DNA from: UBA5072 sp963822145
GTDB lineage: Bacteria > Bacteroidota > Bacteroidia > Bacteroidales > UBA10428
Length of the DNA: 64,000 nt
Assembly: GCA_963822145.1 (NCBI GenBank)
Contig: CAWGGG010000004.1
Location: 1,240,001 to 1,304,000 of the forward strand
Direction: 5' to 3'
Below the pieces are notes generated by a model. That model worked only from the letters and a program-made list of their open reading frames with translations, did no database searches and was not told where the DNA came from. This document shows positions 25,353 to 34,773 of this stretch, piece after piece (position 1 is the first letter of the stretch; the number at the start of each line of letters is the position of its first letter). The position numbers were made by a program, and so were the translations under genes.

Positions 25353-26111
25353 ATGAAAACTTACAAATATTCAAGCCTTCTTTTAATTGCATTACTTTTT
25401 GCCGTTTTGATGGATGCAGCATCCCAGGATGCCAAAACTGTCCTGGATAATATGGATAAGATCATCTTCTCTCCAAAGGATAAACAGGCCAAGGTTACCA
25501 TGATTTTGACCGATAAATTCGGCAAAGAAAAGGTGCGCGAAGCGGTTTTGCTGCAAAAAGGAACCGATAAAAAACTATACCGTTACACCAAGCCGGAATC
25601 TCAAGCCGGAATTGCCACATTGTCCTTATCCAGTGATGTCATGTGGCTCTACATGCCAGCATTTGAAAAACCCAAGAAAATCTCCATGCTTGCCAAGGGT
25701 CAATCCTTCAACAATACAGATTTCTCATACGAAGACATGGTAACGACACCTTACGGAGAGCGCTATACGGCGAGTGCCTTGGTGACCGGCAAGGATGTTT
25801 TTGTGCTTACTCTCATTCCCAAGTCGAATAAATCGGCTTATTCAAAAATCATTGCCAAAATCAACAAATCATACGGGTATCCAATATCGATGGAATTTTA
25901 CAATGGCAGCGGGATTAAGTTCAAGGAATCAGTTTACCGGTATGAAAAAATTGGCCGGTATTGGAATGCAACGGAGTTAGTAATGAAGGATCTCGAGAGA
26001 AATCACAGCACCAAAATTCTGTTATCGGATGTAAAATTTGACCAGGGCCTGGCAGATGATCTTTTTACAGTGGAAAACCTGAAGCCCTCAGGAACCAAAG
26101 AAGCCAATTAG
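25353..26111 (+). CDS. Outer-membrane lipoprotein-sorting (LolA-like) protein
   Basis: A 252-residue protein with a signal peptide (SSLLLIALLFAVLMDAASQ). The segments KQAKVTMILTDKFGKEKVRE, VMWLYMPAFEKPKKI and DMVTTPYGERYTASALVTGK fit the LolA-like half-barrel family (DUF4292/PF17131-type) that accompanies MMPL transporters. It probably takes a hydrophobic ligand from the transporter encoded just upstream. Short intergenic distance and same strand imply an operon. Confidence 0.82.
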   Translation: MKTYKYSSLLLIALLFAVLMDAASQDAKTVLDNMDKIIFSPKDKQAKVTMILTDKFGKEKVREAVLLQKGTDKKLYRYTKPESQAGIATLSLSSDVMWLYMPAFEKPKKISMLAKGQSFNNTDFSYEDMVTTPYGERYTASALVTGKDVFVLTLIPKSNKSAYSKIIAKINKSYGYPISMEFYNGSGIKFKESVYRYEKIGRYWNATELVMKDLERNHSTKILLSDVKFDQGLADDLFTVENLKPSGTKEAN

Positions 26112-26160
26112 TATTATCCGTCATACAGGCCAATCCTTGTATTTAGACTATGAAAGTAGT

Positions 26161-26694
26161 CTATACTCTAAAAAAACTGAAATGCACGCTGCCATAATTA
26201 CGTTCTTGATGAAACCGGGAGTGGTGATGAAAGTGGTGGGTTCTGGAATGTTCGAGGATAAACCATCCCCCATCAATCAGTAATTGGTGTTGGAAAACTT
26301 TGTCCGGTATCTCTTCCAGGTTAATTAAATCATAGGGTGGATCAGCAAAAATAAGGTGGTATTGTTTTTTGCAGATGGAAAGGAACCTGAATACGTCCAT
26401 CCTTACCGGGTGAATCTGCTGCATCTGCAGTTCCGCCGCTACCCTGGCGATGAAGCGGACTGACCGGCTGTTAATATCCACCAGATCAATCTCACGGCAA
26501 CCTCTTGAAGCAAATTCAAAGCTTATGCTGCCTGTACCCGAAAAGAGATCAAGAACGCGGATTTCCTCAAAGTCAAAGTGATTGGCCAGAATATTAAATA
26601 AAGCTTCACGGGCAAAATCAGTGGTAGGTCTTCCGTCAAAGCCCTTGCTGACCTCTATTTTTCTGCCCCTGTATGTTCCTCCGACAATACGCAA
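26161..26694 (-). CDS. rsmD: 16S rRNA (guanine(966)-N(2))-methyltransferase RsmD
   Basis: A 177-residue Rossmann methyltransferase. The N-terminal RIVGGTYRGRKIEV and RPTTDFAREALFNIL are RsmD signatures. Motif I is VLDLFSGTGSISFEF and the catalytic motif is FADPPYDL. It methylates G966 of 16S rRNA in the assembled 30S. Its start overlaps the end of the DUF3822 gene by 40 nt, the usual arrangement in Bacteroidota. Confidence 0.95.
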   Translation of the reverse strand: MRIVGGTYRGRKIEVSKGFDGRPTTDFAREALFNILANHFDFEEIRVLDLFSGTGSISFEFASRGCREIDLVDINSRSVRFIARVAAELQMQQIHPVRMDVFRFLSICKKQYHLIFADPPYDLINLEEIPDKVFQHQLLIDGGWFILEHSRTHHFHHHSRFHQERNYGSVHFSFFRV

Positions 26695-27536
26695 GCTTGA
26701 AGGTTTAACAGATTAAGAAATCTAACTGCCCGGAGTTGATCAAGACCAGGAGCCAGCGCGGGAATCCCCTGAACTGCAGTAAAAACTGTCCCGGATATAT
26801 ATTGCTTCAGTATTTCAAAATAGCTCATTCTGGAGCTTTGCTCACCTGAAATGAAAAGCGGGACTTTCTGCGGCTCATACCCCAATTGTTTATAAGCATA
26901 CAATACATAATACAAGAGATCGCTTTCACTGACATACTGAAACGTATTATAAAGCTGAAGCTTACCATCATCCATGGCAGCCAGATCAAAAAATCCGTTA
27001 TTCAGTCCTGCAAATACTGCAGGTTTTGAGTAAGCTTTCTGACTGGCAGCGATGTGCATCAGAAAGGGTGTTGTCTGGTTTAAAAATGTAACTTCTTTAA
27101 AGTGCAGCGAAATCATTGAAACCAGATCCCGCTGAAATGCATAAACATTGTAAATTTCCAAGGGGGCCACAAAACTGCTGAAGATTTCATGGTCCACCTC
27201 ACCGGCATGATTAAATGCCAGATAGTCTGTCATTTTGTCCCGGCTAAAAAAGGTGGCCGGTATCAGGGTGGATTGCTGGGTATACCCAAGAAAAACTACC
27301 TTCTGAAAATAAAGGCTCAGGATATCATCTTTCTCAAAAACCTCACCGATCTGGGTAATCAGATCCTCAACAAGATGAACATTTTTAAAATTATGTCCTC
27401 TGAAAAGGAGATAATGTCCTGCCTTATTGTTAAAAACACAATAAATGAGTCCATTCTGATTTGCCTGTATCGACAAGGAATACGTTTCCGATGCATCCTT
27501 TTGAAAGGTCCGGTCAATAAAATTAATATCCTGCAT
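26655..27536 (-). CDS. DUF3822 family protein
   Basis: A 293-residue protein recognised by its position directly upstream of and overlapping rsmD and by its sequence character (SYETYSLSIQ-type N-terminus, DLAAMDDGKLQLYNTFQYVS, PLFISGEQS). DUF3822 proteins are Bacteroidota-specific, have a predicted actin/FtsA-like fold and no proven function. The start MQDINFIDRTF follows no strong Shine-Dalgarno. Genes rsmD and this one probably share a transcript. Confidence 0.8.
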   Translation of the reverse strand: MQDINFIDRTFQKDASETYSLSIQANQNGLIYCVFNNKAGHYLLFRGHNFKNVHLVEDLITQIGEVFEKDDILSLYFQKVVFLGYTQQSTLIPATFFSRDKMTDYLAFNHAGEVDHEIFSSFVAPLEIYNVYAFQRDLVSMISLHFKEVTFLNQTTPFLMHIAASQKAYSKPAVFAGLNNGFFDLAAMDDGKLQLYNTFQYVSESDLLYYVLYAYKQLGYEPQKVPLFISGEQSSRMSYFEILKQYISGTVFTAVQGIPALAPGLDQLRAVRFLNLLNLQACVLSEEHTGAEK

Positions 27537-27676
27537 GTGTCACAATTTCACCCATCAAATACTACAGCTAAAAAAAGGTAATCCCAGGATTATACCATAA
27601 CTGCGAATTTAAGTAAAAATCCAACACCGGTAATTCGTTTAATAAATAACTTTGTCCGGTTACAAGCCATACCTGC

Positions 27677-29089
27677 ATGCTTTCGCAATTTCTCCGCCAG
27701 CTCATACAACAATACCTGGGTCATGATCCCACACCCGGACAGGTTGATCTGATGCATAAACTGGCCGCATACATACTCAATCCTGAAAGCAGCAAAGCAT
27801 TTATAGTAAAAGGGTATGCCGGTACCGGCAAAACCTCGTTGATCAGCGCACTGGTGAAAGCACTTGAAGAAATGAAAGTGAAAACCCTTTTACTTGCACC
27901 TACCGGAAGGGCTGCCAAGGTTTTTTCGTCTTATGCGGGAAAGGGAGCCTATACCATTCACAGGAAGATATACCGGCAGAAGTCGTCCAACGACGGCTTC
28001 GGAGAGTTTGAACTGAACAGGAACCTTTCCAATGATCTTATTATCCTGGTGGATGAGGCTTCTATGATTTCAGACACCGTTGCAGAAGATAAGATTTTCG
28101 GCTCTGGCCGTTTACTGGCCGACCTGATCAGTTTTGTTAATGATGGTAGGAATTGCAGGCTGGTACTGATTGGAGATACCGCTCAGCTGCCGCCTGTTGG
28201 CATTGCTTTGAGTCCCGCACTCGATAAAAATGAGCTTTCCCTTTATATGCCCGTTGCAGGCGAAGCCATGCTTACTGATATTGTACGCCAGAACCAGGAA
28301 TCCGGAATCCTGGTAAATGCAACCGTGGTCAGAAATCTAATTGCAGCAGATAATTTATCCTTGCCGCGGTTGAAAAACCTGAACCATACCGATATCCGCT
28401 TTATCTCGGGGCAAGAATTGACGGAATGTCTCGAAAAGGCTTATGACAAATACGGTCATGAAGAAGTAATGGTCCTTTGCAGGTCGAACAAAAAGGCAAA
28501 CCAGTATAACCAAGGCATCAGAAAGCAGGTGCTGTTCAGGGAGGAAGAAATTGTCAGTGGCGATTTACTGATGGTGGTAAAAAACAACTATTTCTGGGTT
28601 ACCGGCAAGCCCGACCTGGATTTTATTGCCAATGGTGATATGGTAAAAGTACTGAAAATCAAAAAATATATTGAAAGATACGACTTCCGGTATGCTCTTG
28701 TTCAACTGCACCTGGTGGATTATGGCATTGATTTCGAAGGCTGGATAATGCTGGATACACTAACCGTAGAATCAGCTGCATTGAGTCGCGAAGACAGTTA
28801 CAGGCTCTACCAGTGCGTTCTTGAGGATTACAATCATCTCGACACGAGGAAGAAACAATACAAAGCTGTAAAGGAAGATCCCTTTTTCAATGCCCTCCAG
28901 GTAAAATTCGCCTATGCCGTTACCTGTCACAAGGCCCAGGGCGGACAATGGAAATCCGTGTTCATCGACCAGGGCTATGTAACCGCTGAGAGAATTGATT
29001 TAGAATACCTGAGATGGTTGTACACGGCTATCACAAGGGCGACCGAGGAGCTTTACTTTGTGAATTTCCCTAATGAGAGTTTGGAATAA
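27677..29089 (+). CDS. SF1 DNA helicase, RecD-like (AAA_30 / UvrD_C_2)
   Basis: A 470-residue helicase. Motif I is VKGYAGTGKTSLIS (about 44-57), motif II LVDEASMISD, motif III VLIGDTAQLPPVG, and the C-terminal motifs are FAYAVTCHKAQGGQWKSVFI and RWLYTAITRATEELYFV. It lacks the long N-terminal domain of RecD2. Likely a 5'-3' DNA helicase or exonuclease-like enzyme, widespread in Bacteroidota. The gene is followed at once by an 8-bp tandem array. Confidence 0.9.
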   Translation: MLSQFLRQLIQQYLGHDPTPGQVDLMHKLAAYILNPESSKAFIVKGYAGTGKTSLISALVKALEEMKVKTLLLAPTGRAAKVFSSYAGKGAYTIHRKIYRQKSSNDGFGEFELNRNLSNDLIILVDEASMISDTVAEDKIFGSGRLLADLISFVNDGRNCRLVLIGDTAQLPPVGIALSPALDKNELSLYMPVAGEAMLTDIVRQNQESGILVNATVVRNLIAADNLSLPRLKNLNHTDIRFISGQELTECLEKAYDKYGHEEVMVLCRSNKKANQYNQGIRKQVLFREEEIVSGDLLMVVKNNYFWVTGKPDLDFIANGDMVKVLKIKKYIERYDFRYALVQLHLVDYGIDFEGWIMLDTLTVESAALSREDSYRLYQCVLEDYNHLDTRKKQYKAVKEDPFFNALQVKFAYAVTCHKAQGGQWKSVFIDQGYVTAERIDLEYLRWLYTAITRATEELYFVNFPNESLE

Positions 29090-29090
29090 T

Positions 29091-29178
29091 GTGCTAATGT
29101 GCAAATGTGCTAATGTGCAAATGTGCTAATGTGCAAATGTGCAAATGTGCAAATGGGCTGATGTGCAAATGGGCAAAT
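29091..29178. repeat. Tandem 8-bp array (gtgcaaat/gtgctaat), 11 units
   Basis: Eleven direct 8-bp units with small variations begin 2 nt after the helicase stop codon. The same unit recurs three times at 32470-32493, again just after a stop codon. No function is known. Confidence 0.85.
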
Positions 29179-29239
29179 GTTCCGGTCACCGTTGGACTAC
29201 AGCCTTTTAGCCTTTAGCCTAAAAGCCTTTGTCATGTTA

Positions 29240-31636
29240 TTAAAAATCAATCCTGTAACTGATATTCGGAATTACTACAGCCTCCTCATGGGGTTCTGTG
29301 AGTCCGGTTCTAAAATTATACCTGTAACCATAAAATTCCTTTTGAAACAGGAGGTTAACGAATTGTACCGACCAGGTTGAGGAATGTCTGGGTTTGTTCT
29401 TTTGCCATGATGCTGTGAAATCAAGATAATAAACCGCAGGCTCCTGATCGGAATATGCGTGGTTTTCATCGTATACTACGTCCTTTGCGAGAGCAGAAGC
29501 GTCTTCATCAACTGGACTCATCCGGTCCCCGCCCAGCAGGCTGAATCTCCAGTTTATGCCCAGGGTGTTGTTTTTGCCTTTCCCTGTTTTCCATTCTTTC
29601 CCAAAGAGAAGATTGACCACGTAATTCCTGTTGAATCGGGTATTCCTCTCTATCCCATCGCCGCCGGTATACCTGGAATCAAACAATGAGGCAGTAAAAA
29701 GGTAGTAATAGCCAGCCTGCAGAAACCGTTCAAGAGTTATGTCTACGCCATAATTTTCGCCTGAGCCATTATTTACCAGAGAATCATTGAAAAACCAGTC
29801 CATTTCAAGGTTCGTCATGGAAAATGATGTGCCTTTGATCACGGGAACATCATAGAGATACTGATAAAATGGTTCGATCCGTAACCGGCTGAATTCACCT
29901 GTAGCTATTTCATAGGCCATAACCCAATGCTGCGCTTTAGTAAAAGTCAGGTTTTTATTGGGTTGGACTATTCCTGTTGGAAGCGTTTGCTGGGCAAGAT
30001 AAAATTGTATTGGTTCCAGACGGCTGTGCAAACCATATGCCAGGCTAAGAGATTGCTTCTGGGATAGCTTCCATTTCGCGCTGACCCTGGGCTCCAGGGT
30101 CGCATTATTGCTGAGGGTAAGGAACTGCGAATGCAGACCTAAATTGATCATCCAATTCGGAGATAGCTCTATTCTTGATTGGGAATAGAATTGAAACAGG
30201 TTACTTCCTCCTTTTTCATCCGCAAAGGTTTGGAGCGACAGATCATCAGCCGTTGACTTCAGCAAAACATCATAGGATAATCTGTTATAAATAAAGCCTG
30301 TACGGTTTGTATGCCGGGGACTGAATTTATGGTTGAGAAGCAGACTGAGTGAATATTTTGTGAGATTTTGGGCAATTTCATCCTTCGGGTAGAAGACCAT
30401 AGCCGTATTTAACCTTTCACGGAACCAATAGATATCATTACCGGTGATTGCTGCAGAGGTGTTCAGGTAAGTCCTTTCAGAGATGATAACCTTATGATTA
30501 ATACCCACCACACCCATGCGGTTTTTATTAACATCTTCTTCAACATCCTGATAATATTGCCATTCTGTAGAATCTGTTTTTACCTCTGAACCGCTGACAT
30601 CTGCGGACAGAAGACCCCACAAACAAAGCGTCCCGGACTTTCCCATCGGAAAATTCAGTTTAAAAGCCAAATCCTGGTACCGGATACCCCTTGCATTCTC
30701 CGGAAGCAAAGGAGAAATCAGGGAAAGCGTTGAATATCGGTAATTAAAAAGATAGGAGGCCTTTTTACCCCTTACAAATGGACCCTCCGTGGAAAGGTCG
30801 ATACCTGTTAACCCGGCTTTAACAGTATACTCACGTTTTTCATAATTTCCTGTGCGCATTTTCATATCAAATACCCCCGACAAAGCATTTCCATACTCTG
30901 CCGGGAAAGCCCCGGTGTAAAAATCAGAATTAGTCAGCATTTGAGAACTTAATGCCGTTATCCCGCCTCCTCCGAAAGCTGTAACATTGGCAAAATGGCT
31001 TGGATTGGGTATTTCTACACCCTCCATCCTCCAGAGGAGTCCTTTTGGAGCGTTCCCGCGAATTACGATAGCGTTGGAAGATAAGGAACCAGCCACACCT
31101 GCGAATGAAGAGGCAAGCCGGGATGGGTCATCAATACCTCCTGCATAGCGTGAAGCTTCTTCCATGGTGAGTTGCCTGGCGCTGATCATCGCCATTGGAT
31201 TAACTGCCTGTTCTTTATTCGAATAGGCCTTTACTTCAACCTGTTGCAAATTTACAGTGGATTCTTTCAAGGATACCTGCAGAACCACTTCTTTCCCGCT
31301 CAAAACCAATACCTCCGATCTAACCAGAGGCTCATAACCAACAAAGCTGAATTTCAGACTGTACCTGCCAACCGGCACAGAGGTGAGTCTGAAATTTCCA
31401 TTGACATCAGTCGTTGTTCCGATTACCGGATCCGTGCCAAGAATCATTACTGTAGCACCTGGTAAAGGAATTTGTGAATCCAGATCCAACACAACTCCTT
31501 TGATGGTTTGTGTAAGGTTTTGTGAATAGACTCCTGTACCAATAGAAAACGAAGTAAAAATCACTATCCTGAGAATCGTGCCGGGAATTTGGAATATCTT
31601 TTTTTTCATCCTGATGATTTTCATATTTTTGAACAA
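29240..31636 (-). CDS. TonB-dependent outer-membrane receptor with carboxypeptidase-like N-terminal domain
   Basis: A 798-residue outer-membrane protein. The signal sequence is near MKKKIFQIPGTILRIVIF (Met10, the more likely start, base 1609 of 31609). Residues about 45-130 are a CarboxypepD_reg-like domain (IKGVVLDLDSQIPLPGATVM). The plug follows (SSNAIVIRGNAPKGLLWRME; GAFPAEYGNALSGVFDMKMR), then a beta-barrel rich in aromatic and Asn residues up to NISYRIDF, with terminal Phe as required for barrel insertion. No SusD neighbour is present, so the substrate is open (siderophore, peptide or other). It is divergent from the PAS-LuxR regulator 49 bp away, a likely regulator. Confidence 0.88.
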   Translation of the reverse strand: MFKNMKIIRMKKKIFQIPGTILRIVIFTSFSIGTGVYSQNLTQTIKGVVLDLDSQIPLPGATVMILGTDPVIGTTTDVNGNFRLTSVPVGRYSLKFSFVGYEPLVRSEVLVLSGKEVVLQVSLKESTVNLQQVEVKAYSNKEQAVNPMAMISARQLTMEEASRYAGGIDDPSRLASSFAGVAGSLSSNAIVIRGNAPKGLLWRMEGVEIPNPSHFANVTAFGGGGITALSSQMLTNSDFYTGAFPAEYGNALSGVFDMKMRTGNYEKREYTVKAGLTGIDLSTEGPFVRGKKASYLFNYRYSTLSLISPLLPENARGIRYQDLAFKLNFPMGKSGTLCLWGLLSADVSGSEVKTDSTEWQYYQDVEEDVNKNRMGVVGINHKVIISERTYLNTSAAITGNDIYWFRERLNTAMVFYPKDEIAQNLTKYSLSLLLNHKFSPRHTNRTGFIYNRLSYDVLLKSTADDLSLQTFADEKGGSNLFQFYSQSRIELSPNWMINLGLHSQFLTLSNNATLEPRVSAKWKLSQKQSLSLAYGLHSRLEPIQFYLAQQTLPTGIVQPNKNLTFTKAQHWVMAYEIATGEFSRLRIEPFYQYLYDVPVIKGTSFSMTNLEMDWFFNDSLVNNGSGENYGVDITLERFLQAGYYYLFTASLFDSRYTGGDGIERNTRFNRNYVVNLLFGKEWKTGKGKNNTLGINWRFSLLGGDRMSPVDEDASALAKDVVYDENHAYSDQEPAVYYLDFTASWQKNKPRHSSTWSVQFVNLLFQKEFYGYRYNFRTGLTEPHEEAVVIPNISYRIDF

Positions 31637-31685
31637 AGTAACTTTCAGGGAGTGAAATTTGAAATCCTGATAAATCAGTATATTT

Positions 31686-32465
31686 ATGACTAATCCGCTG
31701 CACGATCTCTTTAATGAATATGAAAGATTGCTTGACAGTCAGGTTTTCAATCCCGCTGAATTGGATTACAGGATACTCGATTATCATATTCCCTTGCTGG
31801 AACAAATAGATGTTGTGGACAGCGGTTGTATTTCCATTTTCGATTTGTATCAGCGAAAACATGTTTATTATTCATCCAAATTCGAAGAAGTCCTGGGCTG
31901 GGACGCTAAACTTGCTGTTGAAGATGTTGGCTATACCAACAGCCTGATTCATCCTGATGATTTGTATTTATTATTCAAGGCTGGAGTTTATTACATTTCC
32001 CTTGGATTCGCTTTGAAAAACCGGAGAGATAGCAAAAATTACAAGACGATTTTCGAATACCGAGTAAGGGGAAAGGGCGGCAAATTCGTAAGGATCATTG
32101 AACAACAGGTGCCTTTAGAATTTGACAAGTCAGGCAACGTATGGCTGGCGCTGAGCCTGGTAGATCTTTCACCTGATAATGATCTGAAAAGTCCTTTTCG
32201 GGGCAGGTTGAAAAACCAGGTAACCGGGGACCTGTATTCTTTTCCGCCAGAAGAAGATCTTTTCCGGGCAAAAACCTCACTGACAAACCGTGAAAAGGAG
32301 ATATTGGCACTCATAGCCCGGGGGCTGATCAGTAAGGAAATTGCCGATAAATTATATATCAGCGTAAATACTGTAAATACGCACCGTCAGAGAATAATTG
32401 AAAAACTTAATGTAAGCAATACCTATGAGGCAATCAGATATGCGCATGACAGGGGAATCTTTTAA
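31686..32465 (+). CDS. PAS-domain LuxR-type transcriptional regulator
   Basis: A 259-residue protein. Residues about 35-155 look like a PAS domain (HVYYSSKFEEVLGWDAKLAV, LIHPDDLYLLF). Residues about 195-259 are a LuxR-type HTH (LTNREKEILALIARGLISKE, VNTVNTHRQRIIEKL). It lacks a receiver domain, so it probably senses a ligand or signal through PAS. The divergent TonB receptor shares the 49-bp intergenic region and is the obvious candidate target. Confidence 0.85.
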   Translation: MTNPLHDLFNEYERLLDSQVFNPAELDYRILDYHIPLLEQIDVVDSGCISIFDLYQRKHVYYSSKFEEVLGWDAKLAVEDVGYTNSLIHPDDLYLLFKAGVYYISLGFALKNRRDSKNYKTIFEYRVRGKGGKFVRIIEQQVPLEFDKSGNVWLALSLVDLSPDNDLKSPFRGRLKNQVTGDLYSFPPEEDLFRAKTSLTNREKEILALIARGLISKEIADKLYISVNTVNTHRQRIIEKLNVSNTYEAIRYAHDRGIF

Positions 32466-32469
32466 TAAT

Positions 32470-32493
32470 GTGCAAATGTGTAAATGTGCAAAT
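32470..32493. repeat. Short 8-bp array (gtgcaaat x3)
   Basis: gtgcaaat, gtgtaaat, gtgcaaat directly after the LuxR stop codon; the same unit as the array at 29091-29178, about 3.3 kb away. Confidence 0.7.
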
Positions 32494-32543
32494 TTTAAAA
32501 AGGTGGGTGGTTTATTATTAAATAGTTTATTATTATAGGTTTT

Positions 32544-32936
32544 ATGGCTAAAGAATATACCGATGATTTATTGCTGGATTTCGGATCAGATGGAAATTTG
32601 CTGATACCGGTAATTACCCAGGATTTTAGAACGAAGAATGTTTTAATCCTCGCCTATACCAATAAAGCAGCATTTGAAGAAACCAGGTGCAGCGGATATG
32701 CCACATACTTCAGCAGAAGCAGGAAGGAGATCTGGAAAAAAGGAATGATATCCGGTGATTTATTGAAAATAGTGGAGATCAGGGTCAATTGTGAGCAGAA
32801 TTCGCTCCTATATCTGGTAACCATTGAAGGGAAGGGGTCCTGTCATGCCCTCAGGAAAGATGGCCTGCCCTATTCTACCTGTTTCTACCGCCGTATCGTA
32901 CCTGGTGAAAACAAGCTGGATATTGTTGATAAATAG
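32544..32936 (+). CDS. HisI-like (phosphoribosyl-AMP cyclohydrolase family) protein, divergent
   Basis: A 130-residue protein matching HisI along its length: VLILAYTNKAAFEET, YFSRSRKEIWKKGMISGDLL, then the metal-binding region. In HisI the Mg/Zn motif is DCDxD; here it reads NCEQN, keeping the Cys but not the aspartates. The following Cys-His segment (GSCHALRKDGLPYSTCFYRR) keeps two more cysteines but has an insertion between them. It stands outside any his operon. It may be an altered paralogue with another substrate. Identity of the family is fairly sure; catalytic activity is doubtful. Confidence 0.78.
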   Translation: MAKEYTDDLLLDFGSDGNLLIPVITQDFRTKNVLILAYTNKAAFEETRCSGYATYFSRSRKEIWKKGMISGDLLKIVEIRVNCEQNSLLYLVTIEGKGSCHALRKDGLPYSTCFYRRIVPGENKLDIVDK

Positions 32937-32946
32937 AATTACAAGA

Positions 32947-33588
32947 TCAGAAGCGGACGAAAAGTCCGAATACTCCCAGTAATATCAAAACTACACCAGA
33001 AAGCAACTTCTCATGATGATCCAGAAAATGTGACTGAATCGCCCGGACACCTTTATTGCCCAAATAAACCAATAATACCATCCCCGAGACTGTAATCATT
33101 ACGTAGATCAGGGAAACTAAAATTATCCCGGGCCAACCTTTTGATCCTGCCTGAAAATAGTAAGCTTCAATTTCGATACAAGGGCTCAGGAACATGGCGA
33201 ATGCCAGGGAGGTTATAATGGCCCATTTTGAACGATTCCGGATCTTTCCTGCATCTGTTCCATGAACATGCCTGTGGTGCTTTAACAGGTCGATAACCAG
33301 GTAGATCAGCCCCAGGATTATCAAAACAGCCGGAGCGACCGTTTCAGCAATGAAGGCATAATTCCTGCTGAGGCTGATACCGATTATGCCAATGGTAATC
33401 CCGACCAACACAGTACTCAGCGTATGTGCAAAGCCACTGATGGCGGCAACCATTAACGTATCCTTCTGCGACCAGTTTTCTGCCCTGCCAAGGGCAACCA
33501 CGGGCAACCAGTGATTAGGAATGGCAGCATGTACAAGACTCAATAAAACACTTCCAAGAAACAACTGCAGCATGTCAGAGAGGATCAT
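32947..33588 (-). CDS. Multi-pass membrane protein, NicO/RcnA-like
   Basis: A 213-residue protein with about six transmembrane helices. HAAIPNHWLPVVALGRA near the N-terminus and GFAHTLSTVLVGI in helix 2 carry His residues like those of the NicO/RcnA nickel-cobalt and UreH/TauE-like transporters. A His-rich loop (LKHHRHVHGTD) precedes a helix with LSPCIEIEAYYF. Likely a metal-ion or small-anion transporter of the inner membrane. Convergent with the HisI-like gene and only 10 nt away. Confidence 0.6.
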   Translation of the reverse strand: MILSDMLQLFLGSVLLSLVHAAIPNHWLPVVALGRAENWSQKDTLMVAAISGFAHTLSTVLVGITIGIIGISLSRNYAFIAETVAPAVLIILGLIYLVIDLLKHHRHVHGTDAGKIRNRSKWAIITSLAFAMFLSPCIEIEAYYFQAGSKGWPGIILVSLIYVMITVSGMVLLVYLGNKGVRAIQSHFLDHHEKLLSGVVLILLGVFGLFVRF

Positions 33589-33676
33589 AGCGTGATCAAC
33601 AAATATAAACGTTTTGATTGATCGAATCCCGGCAGGGGTATAAAAAAACTAACATAATTTGCATACCTGTTGAAAT

Positions 33677-33730
33677 CCCGGTGCTAAGTTTGCGCATTGA
33701 TCAATGCAGCCTGCACCGGGCTTCTTTATT
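33677..33730. terminator. Composite hairpin after the PorP/SprF gene
   Basis: CCCGGTGC (33677-33684) pairs with GCACCGGG (33713-33720), enclosing a second perfect palindrome GCATTGATCAATGC. A T-rich stretch follows on the plus strand; on the minus strand, the transcribed one, the T's are weaker. It probably ends the porP transcript. Confidence 0.5.
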
Positions 33731-33759
33731 CCGTTTATATCGGGGATTTAAATGGAATA

Positions 33760-34761
33760 TCAATAAGTATTGAGCCATCTATAACGTCTTGCAGTATCAC
33801 CAAGTTTCATGGCTGCCATAAACTCATGTGATCCATAGGTATGGCTCATTAAGGGATTAAAGTTATAATCAAAAGCATACCCTACAAAATACCGATCGAA
33901 TTTCGCACCAAAGAAAAAGATCATGGCGCCACCGGTCCTGTAAGACAACCCCGCCCAATAGTCTGACTTATAGAGTACTTTCCCCGTAATATCCAGCTGC
34001 GCTTTTGTTGCGACAGGTATCTTAACCAGCATGGAAGGTTCCACGGCGAAATTCTCATTAATATTATAGTAATACCCGGCGAGAAGATTATAATTTCTGT
34101 TTATCGAATAATCACTGCCGTTGTTGTCGCCAAACTGAATGGATGACTGAAAAATCTGCATGATAGAGATACCTCCGTAAAGGGAGGCTGAAGTATAATA
34201 AACCCCGAAATTGGCATCCGGAATATAAAGCGTGCCTTTCGAACCGTCTATAAGAGGGTCCGGCATTTCATCAGAAAGGTGTAACTCCGATTTGTTCAGC
34301 TTTATCTGATAAAAAACACCCGACAGGCCAAAAGACAACTGGCCCTCCTTAATCGCCAGGTGATAGGCATATGTCCCTTCCAATCCTGTACGGTCAAGGG
34401 GACCAAAATGGTCATTATAAACATGAGCTGCCCATCCCACTCTTCCGGACCGGGAGCTGAGCCTTTTCTTTTTGCGAACGGAAACGTTTTTGGAAATAAA
34501 ACTGTTCCGAAGCAATCGGGAATCAATGGTAATCGCATGTGTTTTTGGAGTACCATCGAGACCCACCCATTGTTCCCGGGCTAACAGGTTGATGGTTGTA
34601 TAGCCATCGCTGCCGGCAGCTCCGGGATTTAATAAAAACTTATTAAAAGTATACTGGCTGTATACGGGCAGCTGCTGTGCTCCAAGCCAACAGGCTGGCA
34701 GGATCAATACCAGCATCAATATGGATTTTTTAAGTTTTCGGAGCATATTGATTGTATTCAT
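33760..34761 (-). CDS. PorP/SprF family type IX secretion membrane protein
   Basis: A 333-residue outer-membrane protein with a signal sequence (LKKSILMLVLILPACWLGAQ). The sequence after it, QLPVYSQYTFNKFLLNPGAAG, is the PorP/SprF signature. The rest is a beta-barrel with alternating aromatics, ending RRYRWLNTY. PorP/SprF proteins attach or secrete large T9SS substrates such as SprB. It lies 12 nt downstream of the giant CHU_C-containing gene, the standard SprB-SprF pairing, so one operon is likely and the giant protein is its client. Confidence 0.92.
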   Translation of the reverse strand: MNTINMLRKLKKSILMLVLILPACWLGAQQLPVYSQYTFNKFLLNPGAAGSDGYTTINLLAREQWVGLDGTPKTHAITIDSRLLRNSFISKNVSVRKKKRLSSRSGRVGWAAHVYNDHFGPLDRTGLEGTYAYHLAIKEGQLSFGLSGVFYQIKLNKSELHLSDEMPDPLIDGSKGTLYIPDANFGVYYTSASLYGGISIMQIFQSSIQFGDNNGSDYSINRNYNLLAGYYYNINENFAVEPSMLVKIPVATKAQLDITGKVLYKSDYWAGLSYRTGGAMIFFFGAKFDRYFVGYAFDYNFNPLMSHTYGSHEFMAAMKLGDTARRYRWLNTY

Positions 34762-34773
34762 AGGGTTTCAGTT

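Noticed and set aside
29091..29178. 8-bp tandem array as a CRISPR or iteron origin
   Set aside because: Units are contiguous with no spacers, and no replication gene is near; a helicase alone is not enough.
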